Positions 8,637-16,575 of a stretch of DNA of 64,000 nucleotides are shown here, in pieces. Positions within the stretch are counted from its first letter, which is position 1. Every line of letters starts with the position of its first letter. Source of the DNA: Pseudomonas entomophila (lineage in GTDB: Bacteria; Pseudomonadota; Gammaproteobacteria; Pseudomonadales; Pseudomonadaceae); the NCBI RefSeq assembly GCF_018417595.1, contig NZ_CP070982.1, forward strand, positions 4,639,001 through 4,703,000. The letters are read 5' to 3'. Both the position numbers and the translations under genes were made by a program. The notes under the pieces were generated by a model. The model ran no database searches and was not told where the DNA came from. It saw only the letters and a list, made by a program, of their open reading frames with translations.

Positions 8637-9709
8637 GTGGCCACCTCCAGGTCGAACACCACGTGACGGGCGCCCTCCTCGACTTGTACCTGGGCACCTG
8701 CGGCCGTCGCCATTTCCTGCCAGGGTGGAATCGCTCCGTCTCCTTCCAGCGCCAGGCGCCAATACCGACCATCGAAACGCACGGCCTGCAACCGCCAGCC
8801 AGGGTTCGCCTGCAGCCAGGCCTGCAACTGCGCCTGCAACCCGTCCAGCTGACGCAGACGCAGTTGCTCTTCGCCGTGACTGTCACGCAAGCGCTTGAGC
8901 GCCTGGGCCGCCTGACGTGGCGTGGCCTGCGGGCCGGTCACGGCCAGCACCTGCTCACGATAGGCCTGAGCCTGGCGCCATTGCTGGGCCAGCCAGAGCC
9001 CCCCCCAGGTGACAACCAATGCCATGCAGGCCAGGGCGAGCCGTCGCTGTACCGGCGCCAGCCGGGGAAACTGGCGTGGGCTTCGCGCCTCGAACAAACC
9101 AGGCAGGCCCTCCAATGGCGCCAGCGCCTTGGGCCAGTCTCCCTCCACCAAACACCGCGCACCTGCCGGCCAAACCATGGTGGGCACCTGGCCGAGTGAG
9201 TCGGGCCAGGCCAGCCAATGGACACGCCCCTCGGCCCCCTTTCCAAAATGCAACAGCCTTTCGCCGCGCCGCCATTGCCAGCACTCCCCCGTTTCAGGTT
9301 CGGGCAGCAACTGGAACTCCCCCCAACAACGCTCGACAGGCAACGACCATTCGACGCACTGCGCACGCCATTCAAGCAACCGCTGCCGGGCCACCACCAA
9401 AAGCCGCAGTTGACCCGGGGACCGGCCGATACAGGCACAATCCACTTCGTCCGCCCCCTGCAACAGCCGGTCCTCCAGCAACAGCGGCCACTCCTCGCGC
9501 TTGAGCCCAGGCGGCGCGGCCAGCTGGAAGTGACTGCAATGCTCACCCGGAACAATCAAGGCGACCCGCGCCGACAGGCCCGCAGGCGGCATGCCCTGCC
9601 CCTGACGCGTGGCGACGCCCTGCTCCACCAGCATCCAGTCCCACACCGGGCCCGGACGCAGCAACAGCCATGGCCGCAGCGGCGTTCGGCGCCGCCACTC
9701 ACGTTTCAC
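8633..9709 (-). CDS. gspL: Type II secretion system protein L
   Basis: 358 residues. A cytoplasmic actin-like domain (about 1-220) is followed by a membrane segment (ALACMALVVTWGGLWLA) and a periplasmic domain ending VVFDLEVAT. GspL anchors the ATPase GspE to the platform. The start is GTG 9709, overlapping the gspJ stop as GTGA. In most T2SS operons gspK lies between gspJ and gspL; here the two genes overlap, so nothing fits between them. Confidence 0.85.
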   Translation of the reverse strand: MKREWRRRTPLRPWLLLRPGPVWDWMLVEQGVATRQGQGMPPAGLSARVALIVPGEHCSHFQLAAPPGLKREEWPLLLEDRLLQGADEVDCACIGRSPGQLRLLVVARQRLLEWRAQCVEWSLPVERCWGEFQLLPEPETGECWQWRRGERLLHFGKGAEGRVHWLAWPDSLGQVPTMVWPAGARCLVEGDWPKALAPLEGLPGLFEARSPRQFPRLAPVQRRLALACMALVVTWGGLWLAQQWRQAQAYREQVLAVTGPQATPRQAAQALKRLRDSHGEEQLRLRQLDGLQAQLQAWLQANPGWRLQAVRFDGRYWRLALEGDGAIPPWQEMATAAGAQVQVEEGARHVVFDLEVAT

Positions 9710-10296
9710 GAGCGCCCCCAGGGCAGCACGAAGGTACAGGCATAAGGCGCTCCATCACGCACGAACTCCAGGCGCACACCCCGCCCGGGGTGCGTCGGTT
9801 GATCGGAAGGCCAGGCCAGCCACTGGCCGGACTGGTGGTAAAGCAGGCTCATCGCACTGACCCGCTCCAGCCGTTCGCGCAACACCCAGTGCGGGGCGGC
9901 GGCGGCATACAGGTCGGCGGAGGTTTCCACCAGCAACTGCTGCTCACGCGGTGCGAAACGCAGGCGCTGACGTTGCAGGCGCGCACCGCCTTCGGCCTGC
10001 GGCCACGCCGCGGCAGCCACCCAGAGCAGTTGCTGGCGATCGGGCTGCCAATCGAGCCAGCGCACCGGCAAGGGCAGACGTTGTTCATATACGCGGCGCA
10101 GCACCGGGCTGTCGAAGCGCCGCTCAAGCGCCAGGCAGAAGTCCACCACCTGGGTTTCCCGCTGCGGCTGATCGAGCCGCTCACGCACCCTCAGCCAGCC
10201 ATTGACCAGCGCCGCCAGCAGCAAGCCCAGCAACGCGGTCAACGCCAAAGCCACCATCAGTTCGATCAGGCTCATGCCCGCCTGCCTTCGCCTCAT
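9706..10296 (-). CDS. gspJ: Type II secretion minor pseudopilin J
   Basis: 196 residues with a type IV prepilin-like N-terminus: a basic leader RRRQAG, then MSLIELMVALALTALLG, with the Glu at mature position 5 that is needed for assembly. The length and the ERLDQPQRETQVVDFCLALERRF region match GspJ. It would be processed by a prepilin peptidase (PilD), which is not encoded here. The ATG overlaps the gspI stop as ATGA. Confidence 0.88.
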   Translation of the reverse strand: MRRRQAGMSLIELMVALALTALLGLLLAALVNGWLRVRERLDQPQRETQVVDFCLALERRFDSPVLRRVYEQRLPLPVRWLDWQPDRQQLLWVAAAAWPQAEGGARLQRQRLRFAPREQQLLVETSADLYAAAAPHWVLRERLERVSAMSLLYHQSGQWLAWPSDQPTHPGRGVRLEFVRDGAPYACTFVLPWGRS

Positions 10297-10661
10297 GGAC
10301 GCTCCAGGAACACGGTGTACTGCCCCAGTGGCAGGCGCTGATCCCGGTCGGCATACAACAGCAGTTCACCGCGGCGAAGGTCACGCACACCTGTGCGCCG
10401 CAACTGCAAGCGCCAATGGCAGACCTGGGCACCCTGTGCCAGCTCGCCAGCGCCCTGATTGGTCGCAGGCCAGTACTGCTCGACGACGAACCGCGCCTGC
10501 AACTCACGCGCGCAGAGCACGCCAAGTCGATGCTGCTGCACCGTGTCCTGCACCGCCAGGCGCTGGCGCAGGACCTGGCTGGTGATCACCGCCAACAGGG
10601 CGGCGATCGCCAGCGCGACGCTCACTTCAAGCAGCGTGAAACCCTGTTGCCTGCACTTCAT
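10293..10661 (-). CDS. gspI: Type II secretion minor pseudopilin I
   Basis: 122 residues. The prepilin motif is MKCRQQG|FTLLEVSVALAIAALLA, with cleavage after Gly and Glu at position 5. The small size and the C-terminal strand-rich region (HWRLQLRRTGVRDLRRGELLLY) fit GspI, a component of the pilus-tip complex with GspJ and normally GspK. The ATG overlaps the gspH stop as ATGA. Confidence 0.88.
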   Translation of the reverse strand: MKCRQQGFTLLEVSVALAIAALLAVITSQVLRQRLAVQDTVQQHRLGVLCARELQARFVVEQYWPATNQGAGELAQGAQVCHWRLQLRRTGVRDLRRGELLLYADRDQRLPLGQYTVFLERP

Positions 10662-11095
10662 TGGGCGCGGCTCACCTGCAGACGGCCGTCACGGCCCCAG
10701 TACCAGCCCTGGCTGCCATCGGCCCAATGCCAACGCACACTGCCGGGCCGGGCCCAACCGTCGGGGGTGAACACCAGCACCGGCGCCGGGCTGCTCGGCC
10801 AGTCTGGGCGCAGGCCCTTGGGCCACTCGCCCAGGGCGACCGGCTCGACCGTCCAGCGTCCACGCTCCTGGCGCACGAACTCCGGGTGCTGGCCGTTCCA
10901 GCGCAGGCCACGCAACTGCCCGGCATGACGCGCCAGCTCGCCCTGGGCCACGGTGGCAGTCGCCAAACGCTCCAGCGCCTGCTCGACACCGGCATTGCCG
11001 CTGTCGAGCCAGGCCACGGCCAGGCTGCTCATCAACCCGGCGATGGCCAGCACCACCAGCAGTTCGAGCAGACTGAAACCACCCTGGCGACGCAC
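10658..11095 (-). CDS. gspH: Type II secretion minor pseudopilin H
   Basis: 145 residues starting VRRQGG|FSLLELLVVLAIAGLM, a clear prepilin motif. The body contains QGELARHAGQLRGLRWNG and is the size of GspH. The only reasonable start is GTG 11095, one base past the gspG stop and immediately before the basic leader. The gspI ATG overlaps its stop. Confidence 0.86.
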   Translation of the reverse strand: MRRQGGFSLLELLVVLAIAGLMSSLAVAWLDSGNAGVEQALERLATATVAQGELARHAGQLRGLRWNGQHPEFVRQERGRWTVEPVALGEWPKGLRPDWPSSPAPVLVFTPDGWARPGSVRWHWADGSQGWYWGRDGRLQVSRAQ

Positions 11096-11096
11096 G

Positions 11097-11531
11097 TCAC
11101 AGCGCCCAGTTGCCCAGGTCGGCATCCAGCCCTTCGCCGCCCGGCATGCCATCGGCGCCCAGCGAATACACATCGACCCGGCCATGTTCACCGGGCATGC
11201 GGTACTGGTACGGCGTGCCCCACGGATCTTCCGGCAGGCGGCGGATATAGCCATCGCTGCGCCAGCTGCGCGGCAGCGGCTCCTGGGTGGGTTTCTTCGC
11301 CAGCGCGGCCAGGCCCTGTTCGTTGCTGGGGAAACGCAGGTTGTCCAGGCGGTACATGTCCAGCGCCTGCTCCAGGGTGGCCAGGTCGGCCATCACCTTC
11401 TGCTTCATCGCCTTGTCCTGGTTGCCCAGCACGCTGGGCGCGACCACGGCGATCAGCAGGCCGATGATGAAGATCACCACCATGATCTCCATCAAGGTGA
11501 AGCCACCCTGGCGCTTGTGTCGTTGCTGCAT
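11097..11531 (-). CDS. gspG: Type II secretion major pseudopilin G
   Basis: 144 residues. The leader RQGG|FTLMEIMVVIFIIGLL, the ADLATLEQALDMYRLDN helix and the calcium-site/C-terminal region (PEDPWGTPYQY...DVYSLGADG) are diagnostic of GspG, the main subunit of the pseudopilus. ATG 11531 is preceded by AAGGAG with a 7-base spacer. This is the strongest ribosome site in the operon, as expected for its most abundant product. An in-frame GTG at 11549 is less likely. Confidence 0.95.
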   Translation of the reverse strand: MQQRHKRQGGFTLMEIMVVIFIIGLLIAVVAPSVLGNQDKAMKQKVMADLATLEQALDMYRLDNLRFPSNEQGLAALAKKPTQEPLPRSWRSDGYIRRLPEDPWGTPYQYRMPGEHGRVDVYSLGADGMPGGEGLDADLGNWAL

Positions 11532-11545
11532 CGAAGTTCTCCTTG

Positions 11546-12748
11546 TCACAGTTGCAATCCCTGGTTGAGCTGCATGATCGGCAGCAGTACCGCCAGCACG
11601 ATGAACAGCACCACGCCGCCCATCACCAGGATCATCAGCGGCTCGAACAACGCCATCGCGGTGTCCACCTGGCGGGCGAAGCCGCGCTCCTGGTCATCGG
11701 CCACCCGTTCGAGCATCTCGGCCAGGGTGCCGCTGGCTTCGCCGCTGCCGACCATGTTCACCAGCAGTGGCGGAAACTGGCCGGTACCGTCCAGCGCCCG
11801 GTGCAGGCTGGTGCCGCCCTGCACCTGCAGGCGCGCCTGCGCCATCGCCACGCGGATACGCCGGTTGCCGACCGTCTCGGTGGCCACCTGCAATGCTTCG
11901 AGCAGGGCCACGCCGCTGCCGCAGAGGATCGCCAGGCTGCGCGCCAGCCGCGCGCTCTCCAGCACCTGCAGTACCTGGCCGATGCGCGGCAGGCGCAGCA
12001 GCAGGTCGTCGCGGCGCAGGCACCAGTGGGGCTTGCGCAGCAGCCAGACGGCGAACAGCGTCAGCGTGAGCGCCAGCACCAACAGGTATGGGCCGGCATG
12101 AACCAGCCCCTGGCTGAGGCCGATCAGCAATGAAGTGATGAAGGGCAGGCTCTGCCCGGAATGGGCGAATTGTTCGGTGAGCTTGGGCACCACGAAGGTC
12201 ATCAGGCCGACCACCACCGCCAGCGACACGCCCATCAGCACCGCCGGGTAGATCAGCGCGGTGCGTGCCTTGTGGCGCTGGCGTTGCACCTGCTCGAGGT
12301 GATCGGCCAGGCGCGCCAGCACCTGCCCCAGTCGCCCCGAGCGCTCGCCGGCCTCGACCAGCGCGCAGTAAAGCCCGGTAAAAGGCGCACCCTGGCGCGC
12401 CAGGCTGCGGGCCAAGCCGAGTCCTTCGGCAAGCGACCCACGCAGGGCCACCAGCACGGCATGCAAGGCCGGTTGACGCAGTTGCCGTTCCAGGGTGGCC
12501 AAGGCATCGACCAAGGGGATACCGGCACCGATCAGGGTCGCCAGCTGGCGAGTCAGCTCGCACAACTGGGCACGGTTCAGGCGCTGGCGCCGTGGCTGGG
12601 CCTGGCCGGCTTCATGACGCTGCAGGTGCCGGGCGAACAACCCCCGCTCGCGCAGCAACTGGCGCGCATGGCGCTCGCTGTCGGCCTGTACGCTGGCCTT
12701 GTGCGCCTTGCCGGCGAGGTCCACGGCTTGGTAGCGATAAGTCGGCAT
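11546..12748 (-). CDS. gspF: Type II secretion inner-membrane platform protein F
   Basis: 400 residues, with the two-fold repeated T2SSF domain (about 65-190 and 270-390) and three membrane segments. Characteristic segments are QLATLIGAGIPLVDAL, the family G-E motif VEAGERSGRLGQVL, and its repeat VGSGEASGTLAEML. It begins 3 bp after the gspE stop. Confidence 0.95.
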   Translation of the reverse strand: MPTYRYQAVDLAGKAHKASVQADSERHARQLLRERGLFARHLQRHEAGQAQPRRQRLNRAQLCELTRQLATLIGAGIPLVDALATLERQLRQPALHAVLVALRGSLAEGLGLARSLARQGAPFTGLYCALVEAGERSGRLGQVLARLADHLEQVQRQRHKARTALIYPAVLMGVSLAVVVGLMTFVVPKLTEQFAHSGQSLPFITSLLIGLSQGLVHAGPYLLVLALTLTLFAVWLLRKPHWCLRRDDLLLRLPRIGQVLQVLESARLARSLAILCGSGVALLEALQVATETVGNRRIRVAMAQARLQVQGGTSLHRALDGTGQFPPLLVNMVGSGEASGTLAEMLERVADDQERGFARQVDTAMALFEPLMILVMGGVVLFIVLAVLLPIMQLNQGLQL

Positions 12749-12751
12749 AGG

Positions 12752-14191
12752 TCAGCCCTGCACCACGCGCAACACTTCAGCGAGACTGGTCTGCCCCTGC
12801 GCCAGGCAGTCGGCGGCCATCGCCACCAGGCTCTGCCGACGGCCAACCAGGTAGGCCTGCATGGCCAGTTCGCTCTGGCCGTCGTAGAGCAGTGCCACCA
12901 GCCCGTCGTCCAGCTCGATGAATTCGTACAACCCCAGGCGCCCGACATAGCCGCCGCCCTGGCAATGTTCGCAGCCCACCGGGTGGTAGGTTTCGGTCAG
13001 TTCCGGCCACAGCTCGCGCTCCGCGCTGTGCAGCGGCCGCGCCACCGCGCAGGCGCACAGCCGCCGCACCAGGCGCTGGGCCAGCACCCCGCGCAGGCAC
13101 GAGGCGATCAGGAACGGCTCGACCCCCATGTCGCGCAGGCGGGTCACCGCCCCCACGGCGCTGTTGGTGTGCAGCGTCGACAGCACCAGGTGCCCGGTGA
13201 GGCTGGCCTGCACGGCGATCTGCGCGGTCTCCTGGTCGCGGATCTCACCCAGCATGATCACGTCCGGGTCCTGGCGCAGGATGGCCCGCAGGCCACTGGC
13301 GAAGGTCAAGCCGGCCCGCGGGTTGATGGCGGTCTGGCCGATGCCGGCGATGGCGTATTCGACCGGGTCCTCGACGGTGAGGATGTTGCGGCTGCCGTCG
13401 TTGAGGCTGTTGAGGCTGGCGTACAGGGTGGTGGTCTTGCCCGAGCCGGTGGGGCCGGTGGACAGCACGATGCCGTTGGGCCGCGCCAGGCAGCCGCGCA
13501 GGCCGCGCAACACCGCGGCGGGCATGCCCAGGTTGTCCAGCGCCAGCAGGCTGGCCTGCTTGTCGAGCACGCGCATAACCACCCGTTCGCCGTGGATGCC
13601 GGGCAGGGTCGAGACGCGCACGTCCACCTCGCGCCCGGCTGCGCGCAGGGTGATGCGGCCGTCCTGGGGCTGGCGCTTTTCAGCGATGTCCAGGCGGGCC
13701 ATCACCTTGATCCGCGACACCAGCATCGCCGACAGCGCCCGTGGCGGGCGCAGCACTTCGCGCAGATGACCGTCGACCCGCAGGCGCACCACCAGGCTCT
13801 GTTCGAAGGTTTCGATATGGATATCCGAAGCGCGCAAGCGCAAGGCCTGGCCGAACAGGCCGTTGATCAGGCGGATCACCGGGGCTTCGTCGTCGCTTTC
13901 CAGCAGGTCCTCGATGCGCGGCATCTCGCTCATCAGGCTGTCGAGGTCGACCTGTTCGCCGATGCCCTCGATCAACGCTTCGGTCGTCGCCTCGCCGGCC
14001 TGGTAGAGCTGACCGAGGCACTCGTCGAACTGGGCGTCGTCGAGGTGTTCCAGAGCACTTGGCTGGCCATGGGCCCGCAACAGCTCCTGGAGCTGGTCGC
14101 TGTCGGCGTCGCTGCGCAGCCACAACTGCCAACCGCCTTCGCAAGGAGCCATGGCCAGGCCTGTCTGGCGCGCCAGGCGATAGGGCAGCAT
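12752..14191 (-). CDS. gspE: Type II secretion ATPase E
   Basis: 479 residues. Walker A is GPTGSGKTTT, the Asp box lies in ILTVEDPVEY, Walker B is IMLGEIRD and the His box is LSTLHTNSA. It is the cytoplasmic hexameric motor for pseudopilus assembly. The C-terminal zinc-binding part has GCEHCQGGGYVGR, but its first Cys pair is spaced Cys-Ala-Cys instead of CxxC. ATG 14191 shares one base with the gspD stop (TGATG); an in-frame GTG at 14194 would give the GTGA overlap seen elsewhere. Confidence 0.95.
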   Translation of the reverse strand: MLPYRLARQTGLAMAPCEGGWQLWLRSDADSDQLQELLRAHGQPSALEHLDDAQFDECLGQLYQAGEATTEALIEGIGEQVDLDSLMSEMPRIEDLLESDDEAPVIRLINGLFGQALRLRASDIHIETFEQSLVVRLRVDGHLREVLRPPRALSAMLVSRIKVMARLDIAEKRQPQDGRITLRAAGREVDVRVSTLPGIHGERVVMRVLDKQASLLALDNLGMPAAVLRGLRGCLARPNGIVLSTGPTGSGKTTTLYASLNSLNDGSRNILTVEDPVEYAIAGIGQTAINPRAGLTFASGLRAILRQDPDVIMLGEIRDQETAQIAVQASLTGHLVLSTLHTNSAVGAVTRLRDMGVEPFLIASCLRGVLAQRLVRRLCACAVARPLHSAERELWPELTETYHPVGCEHCQGGGYVGRLGLYEFIELDDGLVALLYDGQSELAMQAYLVGRRQSLVAMAADCLAQGQTSLAEVLRVVQG

Positions 14192-16149
14192 CACCAGTCT
14201 CCCCCTTCGAGCCGCGCGCGGCTGGCCGGGAACGCCTGCAACAATGGCATGCCTTCGGCCAGGGCCGGCAGCTTGAGCGATGTGCCCTGTTGCAAGCTCT
14301 GGTATTTCTGCTGGCTGAGCCCGGCGAGGCTCTCGCCGTCGCGCAGGATGCGCGGGCGGATGAACACCATCAGGTTCTGCTTGGTGCCCTTGCTGGCGTC
14401 GGAACGGAACAGCCGGCCCAGGCCGGGAATATCGCCGAGTAACGGCACACGCTGGTTGCTGGTGCTCCGCTCGTCGCTGATCAGCCCACCGAGGATTACC
14501 AGGCCGTTATCCTCGACCATGACCTTGGTCTTGATCTCGCGCTTGTTGGTGATCACATCGCTGGCGGCGCGGGACTCGGCAATCGACGACACCTCCTGGA
14601 CGATGTCCAGGCGCACGCTGTTGTCGACATTGACCTGCGGCTTGATGCGCAGCTTCACCCCCACTTCCTTGCGCTCGATGGTCTGGTAGGGGTTGGCGTT
14701 GTTCTGGGTGACGGAACCGGTGACGAAGGGTACTTCCTGCCCCACCAGGATCGACGCCTCGGCGTTGTCGAGGGTCAGCAGGGTCGGGGTGGACAGCAGG
14801 TTGAAGCCGCTCTTGCCCTTGAGCGCGTTGACCAGCATGGCGAAGTTGAAGCCGCCGCCGAAGTGCCCAAAACCGGCCGTGGCGCCGGTGGTCGCCGACA
14901 GCAGCTTGCCGAGCTTCTCGTTGTCGCCGCTGCTGGCCGCGCCGGCGATATTGGCGATGTTCACCCCGTTGCTGCCGAAGTTGACGATGCCCGCGCCGAA
15001 CTTTTCGTCGGCGAACAGCCATTGCACGCCCAGCTCCTGGGCGCTGCTGTCGGACACTTCGGCGATGATCGCCTCGACCACCACCTGCGCCCGACGGATA
15101 TCCAACTGCTCGACGATGCTGCGGTAGGCGGCCAGCTCGCTGTCGGGGCCGACCATGACCACGGCGTTGGTGCCTTCTTCATATTCGAGGCGGATGCCGG
15201 AATCGCTGGCCGCCTGCAACGGCTTGTCCTTGCCCTCGCCCTCGCCGCCCTCGGCCGGCACCGCGCCCGACTGGCCCAGCCCACGCAGCACCTTGACCAC
15301 CTCGGCGGCATTGGCGTGGCGCAGGTACATCACCTGGGTATTGCTGCTGCGCAGGTTGTCACTGGGCCGGTCCAACTGGGCGAGCAAGGCGCGCACACGC
15401 TCGCGGCTGTCGGCACTGCCCCTCACCAGCAAGGCGTTGCTGCGCGGGTCGGCGACCACCTGGGCGCTGTCGGCGCCCTGCTCGCGGGCCAGCAAGCGGG
15501 TCACCAGCCCCGCCGTGTCGGCGGCGCTGGCATGTTTGAGCGGCATCACCTGCAACGGCTCGTCACTGACCTGGTCGAGCTGGCGCAGCAGGCTGTCGAT
15601 GCGCTCGAGGTTGCTACGCCAGTCGGTGACTACCAGCAGGTTGGCGGCTGGGTATGGCGTGATCACCCCAACCCGCGGGTCGATCAGCGGCTTGAGGATG
15701 TTGAGCATCTGCTCGCTGGCGGCATTGCGCACGTTGAACACCCGAGTGGCCACGCCATCGCTGCCTTCGGACTTCTTGCCGGGCCGCTCCACCGGCACCG
15801 GTTCCAGGCGCGCGGCCTGGTCGGGGACGATCTTCACGCTGCCGTTGGGCAGGTCCACCGTGGCGAAACCCTGGGCGCGCAGCTGTGCCAGGAAGATGTC
15901 GTAGATGGCATCGGCATCATGGCGATCGACCGTGCGCACGGTGACCTTGCCCTGCACCCGCGGGTCGACGATGAAGGTGGTGCCGGTGATACGCGACACA
16001 CTGTCGATGAACTCGCCCAGCTCGGTGTCGACGAAGTTCACCTCATACAGCGGCGTGCCGTCGTCGGCGAACACTTCCGGCTCTTCGGCCCAGGACAGGG
16101 ACAGGGACAGGGTCAGCAACCCGGCCAGGCAGTACCGTACGATCATCAT
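14191..16149 (-). CDS. gspD: Type II secretion outer-membrane secretin D
   Basis: 652 residues. After a signal peptide, an N0 domain (YEVNFVDTELGEFIDSVSRITG) is followed by N1-N3 domains (repeats of the VMPLKHASAADTAGLV and VMYLRHANAAEVVKVL type) and the C-terminal secretin barrel (LLSTPTLLTLDNAEASILVGQEVPF, VGVKLRIKPQV, LGGLISDE). It forms the outer-membrane gate. A Gly/Ala-rich insert lies just before the secretin core (NIAGAASSGD...GFGHFGGGF). It begins directly after gspC. Confidence 0.95.
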   Translation of the reverse strand: MMIVRYCLAGLLTLSLSLSWAEEPEVFADDGTPLYEVNFVDTELGEFIDSVSRITGTTFIVDPRVQGKVTVRTVDRHDADAIYDIFLAQLRAQGFATVDLPNGSVKIVPDQAARLEPVPVERPGKKSEGSDGVATRVFNVRNAASEQMLNILKPLIDPRVGVITPYPAANLLVVTDWRSNLERIDSLLRQLDQVSDEPLQVMPLKHASAADTAGLVTRLLAREQGADSAQVVADPRSNALLVRGSADSRERVRALLAQLDRPSDNLRSSNTQVMYLRHANAAEVVKVLRGLGQSGAVPAEGGEGEGKDKPLQAASDSGIRLEYEEGTNAVVMVGPDSELAAYRSIVEQLDIRRAQVVVEAIIAEVSDSSAQELGVQWLFADEKFGAGIVNFGSNGVNIANIAGAASSGDNEKLGKLLSATTGATAGFGHFGGGFNFAMLVNALKGKSGFNLLSTPTLLTLDNAEASILVGQEVPFVTGSVTQNNANPYQTIERKEVGVKLRIKPQVNVDNSVRLDIVQEVSSIAESRAASDVITNKREIKTKVMVEDNGLVILGGLISDERSTSNQRVPLLGDIPGLGRLFRSDASKGTKQNLMVFIRPRILRDGESLAGLSQQKYQSLQQGTSLKLPALAEGMPLLQAFPASRARLEGGDW

Positions 16150-16575
16150 TCATCCTTGGCGCTTGAAGCCGGTCACGGCGGGGCGTGGCGGCCAGGGCAG
16201 GCGCTCGCGCCGCCCGTGGTTGTCGAAAATCAGGCCTTGCGCGTCGATATCCTGCAGCACGATGCCCGGCGCCAGGCGCTGGCCGCGGCCCAGGGTGCGC
16301 ACCTGCTCACCGTGGCGCAGCACCACCACGCTGGCCGACAGAGGCTGGGCCTTGAGCCCCCCCAGGTAATACAGGGGCAAGCGAGTCAGCGGAATCACGC
16401 CATCATCGACCGGTGCCTGCCAATGTCCCACCAGCAAGCCTGGCAGCGGCATCTCGATCTGCTGCACGGCCTGGACCGGTTGCGGTTGCTGGCTGAGCAG
16501 CAGCACGCATTGCGCCGCCAACCAGCCGGCGAGGGTCAGCAACAGGCCGGTGACGATGCGCTGCGTACCGATCAC
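16150..16575 (-). CDS. gspC: Short type II secretion protein C (membrane anchor plus HR domain only)
   Basis: 141 residues. It has a cytoplasmic start, one membrane segment (IVTGLLLTLAGWLAAQCVLLL) and a homology-region (HR) domain (about 60-130; YYLGGLKAQP, SVVVLRHGEQV, IDAQGLIFDNHGRRERL). It then stops: the PDZ or coiled-coil C-terminus of typical GspC/XcpP is absent. The HR domain contacts the secretin N0 domain. The start is GTG 16575, overlapping the uxpA stop as GTGA. Confidence 0.8.
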   Translation of the reverse strand: MIGTQRIVTGLLLTLAGWLAAQCVLLLSQQPQPVQAVQQIEMPLPGLLVGHWQAPVDDGVIPLTRLPLYYLGGLKAQPLSASVVVLRHGEQVRTLGRGQRLAPGIVLQDIDAQGLIFDNHGRRERLPWPPRPAVTGFKRQG

